A stretch of DNA of 64,000 nucleotides from Amycolatopsis orientalis DSM 40040 = KCTC 9412 (GCF_000478275.1 NZ_ASJB01000015.1:29613-93612), one strand, 5' to 3'. Positions 51,987-61,703 are shown, counted from the stretch's first letter. The notes: generated by a model not told the origin, from the letters alone. A program made the numbers and translations.

Positions 51987-53389
51987 CTCAGGTCCTGAAC
52001 TTCGTCGACGGCACCGAGGTACCGGCGTCGGGCACGCGGACGCTCGACCTGGTGAATCCCGCCACCGGCGACGTCTTCGGCACCAGCGTGCTGTCCGAGC
52101 AGTCCGATGTGGACACCGCGCTGGCCGCCGCGGAACGGGCGTTCGAGGTCTGGCGCAAGAGCACGCCCGCCCAGCGTCAGCTGGCACTGCTGAAGATCGC
52201 GGACGCGGTGGAGGCCCGCGCGGAGGAGTTCGCCGACCTCGAGATCCGGGAGACCGGCAAGATCCGGTCCGTCGTGCTGGACGAGGAGATCCCGGAGTGC
52301 GTCAGCGCGCTGCGGTTCTTCGCCGGCGCGGCCCGGCAGCTCGACGGCACCGCGGCCGGGGAGTACCTGCCGGGGCACACCTCGGTGATCCGCCGCGAAC
52401 CGGTCGGCGTCTGCGCGCAGATCGCGCCGTGGAACTACCCGCTGATGATGGGCGTCTGGAAGATCGCCCCGGCGCTGGCCGCGGGGAACACGGTCGTCCT
52501 CAAGCCCGCCGAGACCACCCCTTCGACGGCCGTGCTGCTGGCGAAGGTCGCCGCGGAGTTCCTGCCGCGGGGCGCGTTCAACGTCCTGTGCGGCGACCGC
52601 GACACCGGCCGCGCGCTGGTGCGGCATCCGATCACCGAACTGGTGTCGATCACCGGGTCGACGCGGGCGGGGATCGACGTCGCCACCGTCGCGGCGGCCG
52701 ATCTCAAGCGCACGCACCTGGAACTCGGCGGGAACGCGCCCTTGCTGGTCTTCGGTGACGTGGACCTGACCGAAGCGGCGGAAGGCATCGTCGGCGCGGC
52801 GTTCTACAACGCCGGGCAGGACTGCACCGCGGGCAGCCGGGTGCTGGTGGACGCGGTGATCCACGACGAGTTCGTCGCGGAACTGACCAAGGCGGCCGCC
52901 GCGCAGGTTCCCGGCCGGGACTTCGGCCCGCTCAACAGCGAGGCGCAGTTCGGCCGGGTCCGCGGACTCGTCGAGCGGCTGCCGTCGCACGCCCGTGTGG
53001 AGACCGGCGGCAAACCCGCCGGTGACCGCGGTTTCTTCTTCTCCCCCACCGTGATCTCGGGTCTGAAGCAGGACGACGAGATCGTGCAGGAGGAGATCTT
53101 CGGCCCGGTGATCACCATCCAGTCCTTTGTGGACGAGGAAGAAGCGGTGAAGCTGGCCAACGGCGTCCCCTACGGGCTGGCGTCGTCGATCTGGACCAAC
53201 GACCTCGGACGCGCGACCCGCGTCTCGGGCGAACTCGACTTCGGCTGCGTCTGGGTCAACACCCACGGGCCGCTGGTCGCCGAAATGCCTCATGGCGGCT
53301 TCGGGCACTCCGGCCACGGAAAGGACCTCTCGTCCTACTCCTTCGCCGAGTACACGCGCGTGAAGCACGTCATGACCCGCTTCGCCTGA
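51983..53389 (+). CDS. aldehyde dehydrogenase (aminobutyraldehyde/guanidinobutyraldehyde type)
   Basis: 468 residues. Catalytic C281 in NAGQDCTAGSR, glutamate in HLELGGNAPL, cofactor loop VSITGSTRAGI and oxyanion Asn in APWNYPLMMGVWKIAPALAA. Closest recalled relatives are gamma-aminobutyraldehyde dehydrogenases (PatD/PuuC/KauB group). Following a TPP decarboxylase it would oxidise 4-guanidinobutyraldehyde to 4-guanidinobutyrate. ATG overlaps the previous stop. A P2 palindrome follows directly after the stop, before the NCS1 permease gene. Confidence 0.93.
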   Translation: MTQVLNFVDGTEVPASGTRTLDLVNPATGDVFGTSVLSEQSDVDTALAAAERAFEVWRKSTPAQRQLALLKIADAVEARAEEFADLEIRETGKIRSVVLDEEIPECVSALRFFAGAARQLDGTAAGEYLPGHTSVIRREPVGVCAQIAPWNYPLMMGVWKIAPALAAGNTVVLKPAETTPSTAVLLAKVAAEFLPRGAFNVLCGDRDTGRALVRHPITELVSITGSTRAGIDVATVAAADLKRTHLELGGNAPLLVFGDVDLTEAAEGIVGAAFYNAGQDCTAGSRVLVDAVIHDEFVAELTKAAAAQVPGRDFGPLNSEAQFGRVRGLVERLPSHARVETGGKPAGDRGFFFSPTVISGLKQDDEIVQEEIFGPVITIQSFVDEEEAVKLANGVPYGLASSIWTNDLGRATRVSGELDFGCVWVNTHGPLVAEMPHGGFGHSGHGKDLSSYSFAEYTRVKHVMTRFA

Positions 53390-53391
53390 CC

Positions 53392-53453
53392 GCATTTCGT
53401 CCTCTGGATGCGGTAGTCGCACGCGCAAGGACCGCATTCAGAGGACGAAACGC
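53392..53453. repeat. palindrome family P2, copy 3
   Basis: Arms 53392-53414 and 53431-53453 pair at 21 of 23 positions (GCATTTCGTCCTCTGGATGC and complement). It lies between two genes on the same strand and ends 16 bp before the permease ATG. Confidence 0.85.
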
Positions 53454-53469
53454 GTACTTGGAGGTCCCC

Positions 53470-54924
53470 ATGGGTGACAAGGTCACCGAAGTCGAGCAGC
53501 ACGGTATCGCGCCGATCCCGCCGGAAGAGCAGACGTCGCGGCCCCGCGACCTGTTCCGGATGGCGTTCGGCGGCGCGAACACCTTCGCCACCATCATCCT
53601 CGGCACGCTCCCGATCGCCTTCGGCCTGAGCTTCTGGGCGGCGGTCGCGGCCACCGTCGCCGGCGTGGTCGTCGGCGCGCTGGTGCTCTCGCCGATGTCG
53701 TTGTTCGGCCCGCTCACCCGGACCAACAACGCCGTCTCCTCCGGCGCGCACTTCGGTGTCGTCGGCCGGTGCGTCGGCTCCTTCCTCTCCCTGCTGACCG
53801 CGATCACCTTCTTCGCCATCTCGGTCTGGGTCAGCGGCGACGCCGTCGCCGGTGCGGCACAACGGCTTTTCGGCTTCGACGGCGGCGAGGTGCTGCGCGG
53901 CGTCGCGTATGGCGTCATCGCGATCGCGACGCTGGTCGTGTGCATCTACGGCTACCGGTTCATGCTGCTGGTGAACCGGGTCGCCGTCGTACTGGGCACG
54001 GCGATCATGCTGCTCGGGATCGTGGCCTACGGCGGCGCGTTCGACCCCGGGTTCGCCGGCACCGGCGCCTACGCGCTCGGCGAGTTCTGGCCGACGTGGA
54101 TCCTGGCCGCGCTCACCACGATGGCGAACCCGATCTCGTTCGGCGCCTTCCTCGGTGACTGGACGCGCTACATCCCCGCCCGTCACAGCCGCCGTTCCCT
54201 GCTGGCCGCGCCGTTCCTGGCGCAGGTGGCGACGTTGCTGCCGTTCGGCTTCGGCATCGCCACCGCGACCCTGGTGGCCGACCCCGGCGACTACATCACC
54301 GGCCTGACCGCGATTTCCCCGCTCTGGTACGCGATCCCGCTGATCGTGGTCGCGCTGATCGGCGGGCTCTCGACCGGCACGACCTCGCTCTACGGGACCG
54401 GGCTGGACTTCAGTTCGATCTTCGTGAAGCTGAGCCGCGTCCAGGCGACACTGCTGATCGGCTCACTCAGCGTCGTGTTCATCTTCGTCGGCAATTTCGT
54501 GCTGGACATGGTCTCCAGCATCAACGCCTTCGCCACGCTGATCGTGCTGTGCACGTCGCCGTGGATGGTGATCATGATGATCGGCTTCGTGCTGCGGCGC
54601 GGGTTCTACGACCCGGACGACCTGCAGGTGTTCAACCAGGGCCGCAAGGGCGGGCGCTACTGGTTCACCCGCGGCGTGAACTGGCGCGCGATGGCCGCGT
54701 GGATCCCGGCGACCGCGCTGGGTCTCCTGACCGCCAACACCCCGATGATCGCCGGGCCGTTCAAGGACATCGCGGGCGGTGTCGACATCAGCATGGTGAT
54801 CACGCTGTGCACGGCGGCCGTCGCGTATCCCGTGCTCGTCAGGCTCTTCCCCGAACCGCGTGAGGTCTACTCGTACGCGGAGCCCGTCGCGGAACCGGCG
54901 ATCGTGGTACCTCAGGAAGCCTAG
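53470..54924 (+). CDS. NCS1-family permease (purine-cytosine/allantoin type)
   Basis: 484 residues, about 12 membrane segments. Family features: FRMAFGGANTFATIILGTLP near the start, SPMSLFGPLTRTNNAVSSGA, MANPISFGAFLGDWTRYIP and LSTGTTSLYGTGLDFSSIF. NCS1 carriers import nucleobases, hydantoins, allantoin or related N-rich compounds. It may add uptake capacity for the PucR-controlled operon, although the palindrome upstream may separate it from the aldehyde dehydrogenase gene. ATG 53470 follows GGAGG. Confidence 0.9.
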   Translation: MGDKVTEVEQHGIAPIPPEEQTSRPRDLFRMAFGGANTFATIILGTLPIAFGLSFWAAVAATVAGVVVGALVLSPMSLFGPLTRTNNAVSSGAHFGVVGRCVGSFLSLLTAITFFAISVWVSGDAVAGAAQRLFGFDGGEVLRGVAYGVIAIATLVVCIYGYRFMLLVNRVAVVLGTAIMLLGIVAYGGAFDPGFAGTGAYALGEFWPTWILAALTTMANPISFGAFLGDWTRYIPARHSRRSLLAAPFLAQVATLLPFGFGIATATLVADPGDYITGLTAISPLWYAIPLIVVALIGGLSTGTTSLYGTGLDFSSIFVKLSRVQATLLIGSLSVVFIFVGNFVLDMVSSINAFATLIVLCTSPWMVIMMIGFVLRRGFYDPDDLQVFNQGRKGGRYWFTRGVNWRAMAAWIPATALGLLTANTPMIAGPFKDIAGGVDISMVITLCTAAVAYPVLVRLFPEPREVYSYAEPVAEPAIVVPQEA

Positions 54925-54929
54925 GCCCC

Positions 54930-54981
54930 CGTCTCGTGAGTGGTAATGACGGTTCTAACCGTCATTACCACTCACGAGACG
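54930..54981. repeat. palindrome family P1, copy 5
   Basis: Perfect 25-bp arms 54930-54954 and 54957-54981, loop CT. It lies between the convergent NCS1 permease and dxs genes, outside both coding regions. Confidence 0.93.
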
Positions 54982-54988
54982 TCAAGGC

Positions 54989-56893
54989 TCAGCGGTGCGT
55001 GTCCTCCGGCGCCGGAGTGCGGCTCGCCAGGTTCGCGGACCACTCGGTGACCCGCCGCGCGACATCCTGCGCGGTGAGCCCGACCCGGGCCAGCACCTCT
55101 TCGCGCGAGCCGTGGTCGTGGAACACCTGCGGCACGGCGAGGTCGCGCAGCGGCACGTCGCATTCGGCGTCGCGGAACAGCGCGGCCAGCGCGGATCCGA
55201 AGCCGCCGTGGCGGCCACTGTCCTCGACGCTCACCACGAGCTTGTGCTGTTCGGCCAGCGCCACCAGTTCGGCGGGCGCCGGGACGACCCAGCGCGGGTC
55301 CACCACGGTCACGCCGATGCCCTGGTCGGCGAGCCGGTCCGCGGCGGCGAGCCCGAGCATGGCGAAGGCGCCCACGGCGACCAGCAGCACGTCGGCCTCG
55401 CCGGTGGGCTTGCGCAGCACGTCCACCACGCCGACGCGTTCGACGGCGGGGACGGAGTCGATCACGCCGCCCTTGGAGAACCGCAGCGCCGTCGGCCCGT
55501 CCTCGACGGCGATGGCCTCCCGCAGCTCCTCGCGCAGTGTCCCGGCGTCACGCGGCGCGGCGACCCGCATCCCCGGCACCATGCCCAGCAGCGAGAGATC
55601 CCACATGCCGTGGTGACTCGGCCCGTCCGGGCCGGTGATGCCCGCCCGGTCCAGCACCAGCGTCACCGGCTGGCGGTGCAGCGCGACGTCCATCAGGACC
55701 TGGTCGAAGGCCCGGTTCAAGAAGGTCGAGTAGACCGCGACGACCGGATGCTTGCCGCCCATCGCGAGACCCGCCGCCGAGGTCACCGCGTGCTGCTCGG
55801 CGATCCCGACGTCGTACCAGCGGTCCGGGTACGCCTCGGCGAACTTGTGCAGCCCGGTCGAGCGCAGCATGGCCGCGGTGATCGCGACGACGTCCTCGCG
55901 GTCGGCGCCGATCTTCACCAGTTCTTCGGCGAAGACGCCGGTCCAGCTCGGGCCCTTGACCGGCGGCAGGCCGGTCTCGGGGTCGATCGGGTCGGTCTGG
56001 TGCATCTGGTCGGCCTGGTTGGTGACCGCCGGCTCGTACCCGTGGCCCTTCTCCGTGACCACGTGCACGATGACCGCGCCGCCGAAGTCGCGGGCGCTCT
56101 GGAACGCCTTCTCCAGCGCGGCGAGGTCGTGCCCGTCGACCGGGCCGAGGTACTTGAGGCCGAGGTCGGAGAACATCATCTGCGGGCTCAGCGCGTCCTT
56201 GAGCCCCGCCTTCGCCGCGTGCAGCGCCGCGTAGATCGGCTTGCCGACGATGGGGGTGTGCCGCAGCAGTTCCTTGCCACGGTCCAGAACCCGCTCGTAG
56301 CCGGGCTTCAGCCGCAGCGACGCGAGGTGGTCGGCGACACCGCCGATGGTCGGCGAGTACGAGCGGCCGTTGTCGTTGATGACGATGACGACCGGGCGGC
56401 GCGGGTTCGCCGCGATGTTGTTGAGCGCCTCCCAGCACATGCCGCCGGTCAGCGCGCCGTCCCCGACGACGGCGATCGCGTGCCTGCCGCCACCGCCGAG
56501 TTCGAACGCCTTCGCCAGCCCGTCCACATAGGACAGGGCGGTCGAGGCGTGGCTGTTCTCGACGAGGTCGTGCTCGCTCTCGCAGCGCGCGGGATAGCCG
56601 GTGAGGCCGCCCAGCTGGCGCAGCTTGCCGAAGCCGTCGTGACGGCCGGTGACGATCTTGTGCACGTACGCCTGGTGACCGACGTCCCACACGATGGCGT
56701 CGCGCGGCGAGTCGAAGACCCGGTGCAGCGCCATCGTCAGCTCGACCACACCCAGGTTCGGGCCGAGGTGACCACCGGCGAGCCGCACCTTTTCGACGAG
56801 GAAGTCCCGGATCTCCGCGGCCAGCTCGCCGAGCTGCTCCTGGTCCATCCGCTTCAAGTCAGCCGGTCCGTGCACGGACTCGAGCAACGTCAC
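54989..56893 (-). CDS. dxs: 1-deoxy-D-xylulose-5-phosphate synthase Dxs
   Basis: 634 residues, a typical Dxs. N-terminal [23 protein letters not shown] motif [17 protein letters not shown], then [12 protein letters not shown], and the transketolase-like pyrimidine-binding segment [20 protein letters not shown]. It makes DXP from pyruvate and glyceraldehyde 3-phosphate, the first step of non-mevalonate isoprenoid synthesis. GTG 56893 has GGTGGGAG upstream. It sits near hemE/DUF3000/RNase D in related genomes (recalled), so it marks the right edge of the backbone block. Confidence 0.97.
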   Translation of the reverse strand: MTLLESVHGPADLKRMDQEQLGELAAEIRDFLVEKVRLAGGHLGPNLGVVELTMALHRVFDSPRDAIVWDVGHQAYVHKIVTGRHDGFGKLRQLGGLTGYPARCESEHDLVENSHASTALSYVDGLAKAFELGGGGRHAIAVVGDGALTGGMCWEALNNIAANPRRPVVIVINDNGRSYSPTIGGVADHLASLRLKPGYERVLDRGKELLRHTPIVGKPIYAALHAAKAGLKDALSPQMMFSDLGLKYLGPVDGHDLAALEKAFQSARDFGGAVIVHVVTEKGHGYEPAVTNQADQMHQTDPIDPETGLPPVKGPSWTGVFAEELVKIGADREDVVAITAAMLRSTGLHKFAEAYPDRWYDVGIAEQHAVTSAAGLAMGGKHPVVAVYSTFLNRAFDQVLMDVALHRQPVTLVLDRAGITGPDGPSHHGMWDLSLLGMVPGMRVAAPRDAGTLREELREAIAVEDGPTALRFSKGGVIDSVPAVERVGVVDVLRKPTGEADVLLVAVGAFAMLGLAAADRLADQGIGVTVVDPRWVVPAPAELVALAEQHKLVVSVEDSGRHGGFGSALAALFRDAECDVPLRDLAVPQVFHDHGSREEVLARVGLTAQDVARRVTEWSANLASRTPAPEDTHR

Positions 56894-57110
56894 TCTCCCA
56901 CCTCGCCTGGTTCCTCTTCCGCCGTTCCAGCCAGTCTACGGAGGGCCGCCGAGAACCTTCCCGCGCCCGCGTCACGAGTCACATGTCAGAAAATCACCAC
57001 ACGACACCCAACAGTGTGAACATGGTCTCTTTTGCCAAGTAGCGGTCACGTCGGGTGGCCGACATAATCGCTCTTCGACGGTTAAGAAGAAGCCCGTTTG
57101 GAGTGGCTTG

Positions 57111-58598
57111 ATGGCGGATTTTTTCATCGGTGGCGAGTGGGTCGACGCGGTCGGCCGCGGTCGCAGGGAAATCCGCTGCCCGGCGGACGGATCACTGGTC
57201 GCGGAGGTCGCCGAGGGCACCCGCGAGGACACCGAAGCGGCCATCGCCGCCGCCAGGAAGGCGTTCGACACCGGTCCGTGGCCCCAGACACCCGCTCCGC
57301 AACGCGGTGACCTGCTGCTGAAGGCCGCCGACCTGCTCGACCGCGACGTCGCGGCCTTCGCCCGCGCCGAATCGCTCGACACCGGCAAACGGCTGGTCGA
57401 GAGCGAGTACGACATGGCGGATATCGCCGCCTGCCTCCGCTACTTCGGCAAACTCGCCGCCAACGACGCGGGCCGCGTGGTCGACACCGGCAACCCGGAC
57501 GCCTTCAGCCGGATCGTGCACGAACCGGTCGGCGTCTGCGGGCTGATCACGCCGTGGAACTACCCGCTCCTGCAGACCATCTGGAAGGTCGCCCCCGCGC
57601 TCGCGGCGGGCAACACGTTCGTCCTCAAGCCCAGCGAGCTGACCCCGCACACCTCGATCATGCTGATGAAGCTGCTGACCGAGGCCGGGCTCCCCGCCGG
57701 CGTCGCGAACCTGGTGCTCGGCGCCGGCGCGCAGGTCGGCGCGCCGCTGTCGGAGCATCCGGACGTCGACCTGGTGTCGTTCACCGGCGGCCTCGCGACC
57801 GGCAAGATCATCGCCGCGTCCGCCGCCGCCACCGTCAAGAAGGTCGCGCTGGAACTGGGCGGCAAGAACCCGAACGTCGTCTTCGCCGATTCCGACTTCG
57901 AAACCGCCGTCGACTACGCGCTGACCGCGGTGTTCCTGCACTCCGGGCAGGTCTGCTCGGCGGGCGCGCGGCTGATCGTCCAGGAGGAGTGGCACGACAG
58001 GTTCGTCGACGAACTCGTCCGCCGCGCCGAACTGATCCGACTGGGTGGACCTTTCGACCCGAAGGCTGAAACCGGTCCCCTGATCTCGGCCGCTCATTTG
58101 GAAAAGATCGAACGCTACGTCGCCGCGGCCCTCGACGAGGGCGCCGTCCTGCGGACCGGCGGCAAACGCCCCGACGATCGCGAGCTGGCGAAGGGGCATT
58201 ACTACCTGCCGACGATCCTCGACAACGTGAAGCAGGGCAGCAGCGCCGTCGTCGACGAATCGTTCGGCCCGGTGCTCACCGTCGAGACCTTCACCGACGA
58301 GGACGACGCCGTCCGCATCGCCAACGACACGCACTACGGGCTCGCGGGCGCGGTGTTCACTTCGGACGCCTCCCGCGCGCAGCGGGTCGCGAACCGGCTG
58401 CGGCACGGCACGATCTGGATCAACGACTTCCATCCGTACCTGCCCCAGGCGGAATGGGGCGGCTACAAGCAATCCGGCTTCGGGCGCGAACTGGGCCCGA
58501 CGGGTTTGGCCGAGTACACGGAGGCGAAGCACATCTATCAGAACCTCCGGCCCGCACCACAGCGCTGGTTCTCCGGGGAGCCTGCCGCATCCGACTGA
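57111..58598 (+). CDS. betaine-aldehyde dehydrogenase-like enzyme
   Basis: 495 residues. Catalytic C282 in SGQVCSAGARLIV, glutamate in ALELGGKNPNVVF, TPWNYPLLQTIWKVAPALAA and KQSGFGRELGPTGLAEYTEA, close to betaine-aldehyde dehydrogenases. It would oxidise betaine aldehyde (or another amino aldehyde) to the acid. ATG 57111 is preceded by GGAG. It is first in a three-gene operon with a permease and a GMC oxidoreductase that could supply the aldehyde. No obvious regulator gene lies next to it. Confidence 0.9.
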   Translation: MADFFIGGEWVDAVGRGRREIRCPADGSLVAEVAEGTREDTEAAIAAARKAFDTGPWPQTPAPQRGDLLLKAADLLDRDVAAFARAESLDTGKRLVESEYDMADIAACLRYFGKLAANDAGRVVDTGNPDAFSRIVHEPVGVCGLITPWNYPLLQTIWKVAPALAAGNTFVLKPSELTPHTSIMLMKLLTEAGLPAGVANLVLGAGAQVGAPLSEHPDVDLVSFTGGLATGKIIAASAAATVKKVALELGGKNPNVVFADSDFETAVDYALTAVFLHSGQVCSAGARLIVQEEWHDRFVDELVRRAELIRLGGPFDPKAETGPLISAAHLEKIERYVAAALDEGAVLRTGGKRPDDRELAKGHYYLPTILDNVKQGSSAVVDESFGPVLTVETFTDEDDAVRIANDTHYGLAGAVFTSDASRAQRVANRLRHGTIWINDFHPYLPQAEWGGYKQSGFGRELGPTGLAEYTEAKHIYQNLRPAPQRWFSGEPAASD

Positions 58599-58614
58599 AG
58601 ACGGGAAACTGCCG

Positions 58615-60126
58615 ATGAGCACTCCTTCCGACGACGGCCTTGCCGGTTTCGGCTACAAACAGGAACTCGAAAGAACCCTCGGCAACTTCCACACCTTCGC
58701 CGCCGGGATCAGCTACATCTCGATCTTGACCGGCACCTTCCAGCTGTTCTACTTCGGTTTCAGCTTCGGCGGGCCCGCCTACTGGTGGTCGTGGCCGATG
58801 GTGTTCGTCGGCCAGCTGATGGTGGCGCTGTCGTTCGCCGAACTGGCCGCGCACTATCCCGTCGCCGGGTCGATCTACAACTGGTCGAAACGGCTCGGCA
58901 GCCCGCATGTCGCCTGGCTGGCCGGCTGGATGATGCTGACCGCCTCGATCGTCAGCATCGCCGCGGTCGCGCTGGCCTACCAGATCACGCTCCCGCAGAT
59001 CTCGTCGTTCTTCTCGTTCTCCGGCGACAGCGCGGTGAACGCGGTCATCCTCGGCACCGCCCTGATCCTGTTCACCACGCTGGTGAACGCCTGGGGTGTG
59101 AAGCTGATGGCGCGGATCAACAGCGCCGGGGTGTTCATCGAACTGATCGCCGCGGTCCTGCTGATCGTCGCGCTCGCGGTCAACATCACGCGGGGCCCCG
59201 AGGTCGTCATGCAGACCAACAACACCGGCGCCGACCAGCCTTGGGGCTACTTCGGCGCGTTCCTGGTCGCCTCGCTCGCCTCGACCTACGTCATGTACGG
59301 CTTCGACACCGCCAGCTCGCTCGGCGAAGAGTCCCATGACCCGCGCAAGAACGCGCCCAAGGCGATCCTGCGCGCGCTGATCGCGTCGTTCGTCATCGGC
59401 GGGCTCATCCTGCTGCTGGCGCTGATGGCCGTCAGCGACATCAACGACCCCCAGATCGCGACGGGCGGCCTGCAGTTCATCGTGCTCGACGTGCTGGGCA
59501 GCACCGTCGGCACGATCTTCCTGCTGGCCGTGGTCATCGCGATCACGGTGTGCAACCTGGCCGTGCAGTCGGCGTCGATCCGGATGATGTTCGCGATGGG
59601 CCGCGACAACAACCTGCCCGCCGGGAAGCATCTGGCGAGGGTGTCGCCGAAGACCAAGACCCCCGTGGTGCCCGCGATCGTCTCCGGCGTCATCGCGGTG
59701 CTGATCCTGGTCGTCAACGTCGGCCAGCCGCAGATCTTCACGGTGATCACCAGTATCGGCATCATCATGATCTACCTGGCGTACCTGCTGGTCACCATCC
59801 CGATGCTGGTCAAGCGGCTGCGCGGACAGTGGCCGCCGCCGAAGGTCGAAGGGACCAAATACTTCTCCCTCGGCAAGCTGGGCCTGCCGGTCAACATCCT
59901 CGGCGTGCTGTGGGGCGGCGCGATCGTGGTGAACCTGGCCTGGCCGCGGCGAGAGGTCTACAACGCGACCGAGCCCTATCACTGGTACCTCGAATGGGGG
60001 GCCGTGCTGTTCGTCGGCGCGGTGGCGGTCGTCGGTTTCGCGTATTACTGGTTCATCCTGCGGCACAAGAGCGGCGTCCTCGCCGATCACGCCGCGGCGG
60101 CACTTCCCGAGGAGGCAGCACAGTGA
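58615..60126 (+). CDS. APC-superfamily permease of the choline-type operon
   Basis: 503 residues, about 12 membrane segments. It is a clear paralogue of the permease at 27339: both share the N-terminal G-Y-x-Q-E-L-x-R-T-L block, the WPxVxxGQxxVALSFAELAA region and VNAWGVKLMARINSAGVFIE. Here it lies between an aldehyde dehydrogenase and a GMC oxidoreductase, so choline, ethanolamine or a related amine is the probable substrate. The stop overlaps the next gene in GTGA. Confidence 0.9.
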   Translation: MSTPSDDGLAGFGYKQELERTLGNFHTFAAGISYISILTGTFQLFYFGFSFGGPAYWWSWPMVFVGQLMVALSFAELAAHYPVAGSIYNWSKRLGSPHVAWLAGWMMLTASIVSIAAVALAYQITLPQISSFFSFSGDSAVNAVILGTALILFTTLVNAWGVKLMARINSAGVFIELIAAVLLIVALAVNITRGPEVVMQTNNTGADQPWGYFGAFLVASLASTYVMYGFDTASSLGEESHDPRKNAPKAILRALIASFVIGGLILLLALMAVSDINDPQIATGGLQFIVLDVLGSTVGTIFLLAVVIAITVCNLAVQSASIRMMFAMGRDNNLPAGKHLARVSPKTKTPVVPAIVSGVIAVLILVVNVGQPQIFTVITSIGIIMIYLAYLLVTIPMLVKRLRGQWPPPKVEGTKYFSLGKLGLPVNILGVLWGGAIVVNLAWPRREVYNATEPYHWYLEWGAVLFVGAVAVVGFAYYWFILRHKSGVLADHAAAALPEEAAQ

Positions 60127-61676
60127 CCGGAGAGTTCGACTACATCGTCGTCGGCGGCGGGACGGCGGGGTCAGTGGTCGCGGCCAGACTCTCGGAGGAC
60201 CCGGACGTCACCGTGGCACTACTGGAAGCCGGACCGTCCGATGTGGACGATCCTGCGGTGCTGGAACTGACGAAGTGGATGGCGCTGCTGGAATCCGGGT
60301 ACGACTGGGACTACCTGGTCGAACCCCAGGAGTCCGGGAACTCGTTCCTGCGCCACGCCCGCGCGCGGGTGCTGGGCGGGTGCTCGTCGCACAACTCGTG
60401 CATCGCGTTCTGGGCGCCGGCGGAGGACCTCGACGAATGGTCGTCACTCGGCCTGCCCGGCTGGTCTTCGAAGGATATTTTCCCGCTGTACCAACGCCTT
60501 GAGACCAACGACGGCCCCGGCGACCACCACGGCCGCTCGGGTCCGGTGACCATCCGCTCGGTGCCGCCGAACGATCCGACCGGCGTCGCGCTGCTCCAGG
60601 CCTGCGAGCAGGCCGGCATCCCGCGGGTGGAATTCAACTCCGGCAAGACCGTGACGCACGGCGCGAACTGGTTCCAGATCAACGCGCGCGAGGACGGCAC
60701 CCGCTCGTCGGCGTCGGTGTCGTACCTGCACCCGATCATCGGAAAGCGGCCGAACCTCGAGATCATTACCGGCGCCCGGGTCCGGCGGTTGCTGTTCGAC
60801 GGCAAACGCTGCACCGGAGCCGAATATCTCGCCGACGACCTGATCCACGGCGTTCCTTTGCGCGCACGGCGCGAGGTGATCCTGTCCTCCGGCGCCATCG
60901 ACACGCCGAAACTGCTGATGCTGTCGGGAATCGGCCCGGCCGGGCATCTGCGCGAGGTCGGCGTGGACGTGCTGGTGGACTCACCCGGCGTCGGCGAGAA
61001 CCTGCAGGATCACCCGGAGGGCGTCATCCAGTGGGACGCGCTGCAACCGATGACCACCGAATCCACGCAATGGTGGGAGATCGGCATCTTCACCACCACG
61101 GAGGAAGGGCTCGACCGGCCGGACCTGATGTTCCACTACGGCTCGGTGCCCTTCGACATGAACACCCTCCGGCAGGGCTATCCCACCACGGAGAACGGCT
61201 TCTGCCTGACCCCGAACGTCACCCGGTCACGGTCGACCGGCACCGTTCGGTTGCGCAGCCGTGACTACCGGGACAAGCCGAAGGTGGATCCGCGGTATTT
61301 CAGCGATCCGCACGACATGCGCGTGATGACCTACGGCATCAAACTGGCGCGCAAGATCGCCGAACAGCCCGCGCTGGACGAATGGGCCGGAACCGAACTG
61401 GCGCCGGGCAAGGACGTCAAGACCGACGACGAGATCGCCGACTACCTGCGCAAGACGCACAACACGGTGTATCACCCTTCGTGCACCGCGAAAATGGGCG
61501 GCGACGACGACCCGATGGCCGTCCTGGACGCCCGGCTGCGCGTGCGTGGCGTCGAAGGGCTGCGGGTCGCCGATGGTTCGGCGATGCCGTTCCTGGTCGC
61601 GGTGAACCCGTGCATCACGACGATGGCGATCGGCGAGCGCTGCGCGGACATGCTGAAGGAGGACGCTCGCTCCTGA
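60123..61676 (+). CDS. GMC-family choline dehydrogenase-like oxidoreductase
   Basis: 517 residues. FAD-binding VVGGGTAGSVVAARLSED near residue 10, GMC signatures HARARVLGGCSSHNSCIAFW and ILSSGAIDTPKLLMLSGIGP, and C-terminal active-site His and Asn in NTVYHPSCTAKMGG and AVNPCITTMAIGERCADM. It most likely oxidises choline or another alcohol to the aldehyde handled by the upstream dehydrogenase. The choline role is inferred from neighbours; other alcohols are possible. GTG overlaps the permease stop. A terminator follows. Confidence 0.9.
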   Translation: MTGEFDYIVVGGGTAGSVVAARLSEDPDVTVALLEAGPSDVDDPAVLELTKWMALLESGYDWDYLVEPQESGNSFLRHARARVLGGCSSHNSCIAFWAPAEDLDEWSSLGLPGWSSKDIFPLYQRLETNDGPGDHHGRSGPVTIRSVPPNDPTGVALLQACEQAGIPRVEFNSGKTVTHGANWFQINAREDGTRSSASVSYLHPIIGKRPNLEIITGARVRRLLFDGKRCTGAEYLADDLIHGVPLRARREVILSSGAIDTPKLLMLSGIGPAGHLREVGVDVLVDSPGVGENLQDHPEGVIQWDALQPMTTESTQWWEIGIFTTTEEGLDRPDLMFHYGSVPFDMNTLRQGYPTTENGFCLTPNVTRSRSTGTVRLRSRDYRDKPKVDPRYFSDPHDMRVMTYGIKLARKIAEQPALDEWAGTELAPGKDVKTDDEIADYLRKTHNTVYHPSCTAKMGGDDDPMAVLDARLRVRGVEGLRVADGSAMPFLVAVNPCITTMAIGERCADMLKEDARS

Positions 61677-61703
61677 GGTGGGGCGGGCTGCGGGCTTGTT
61701 GTG

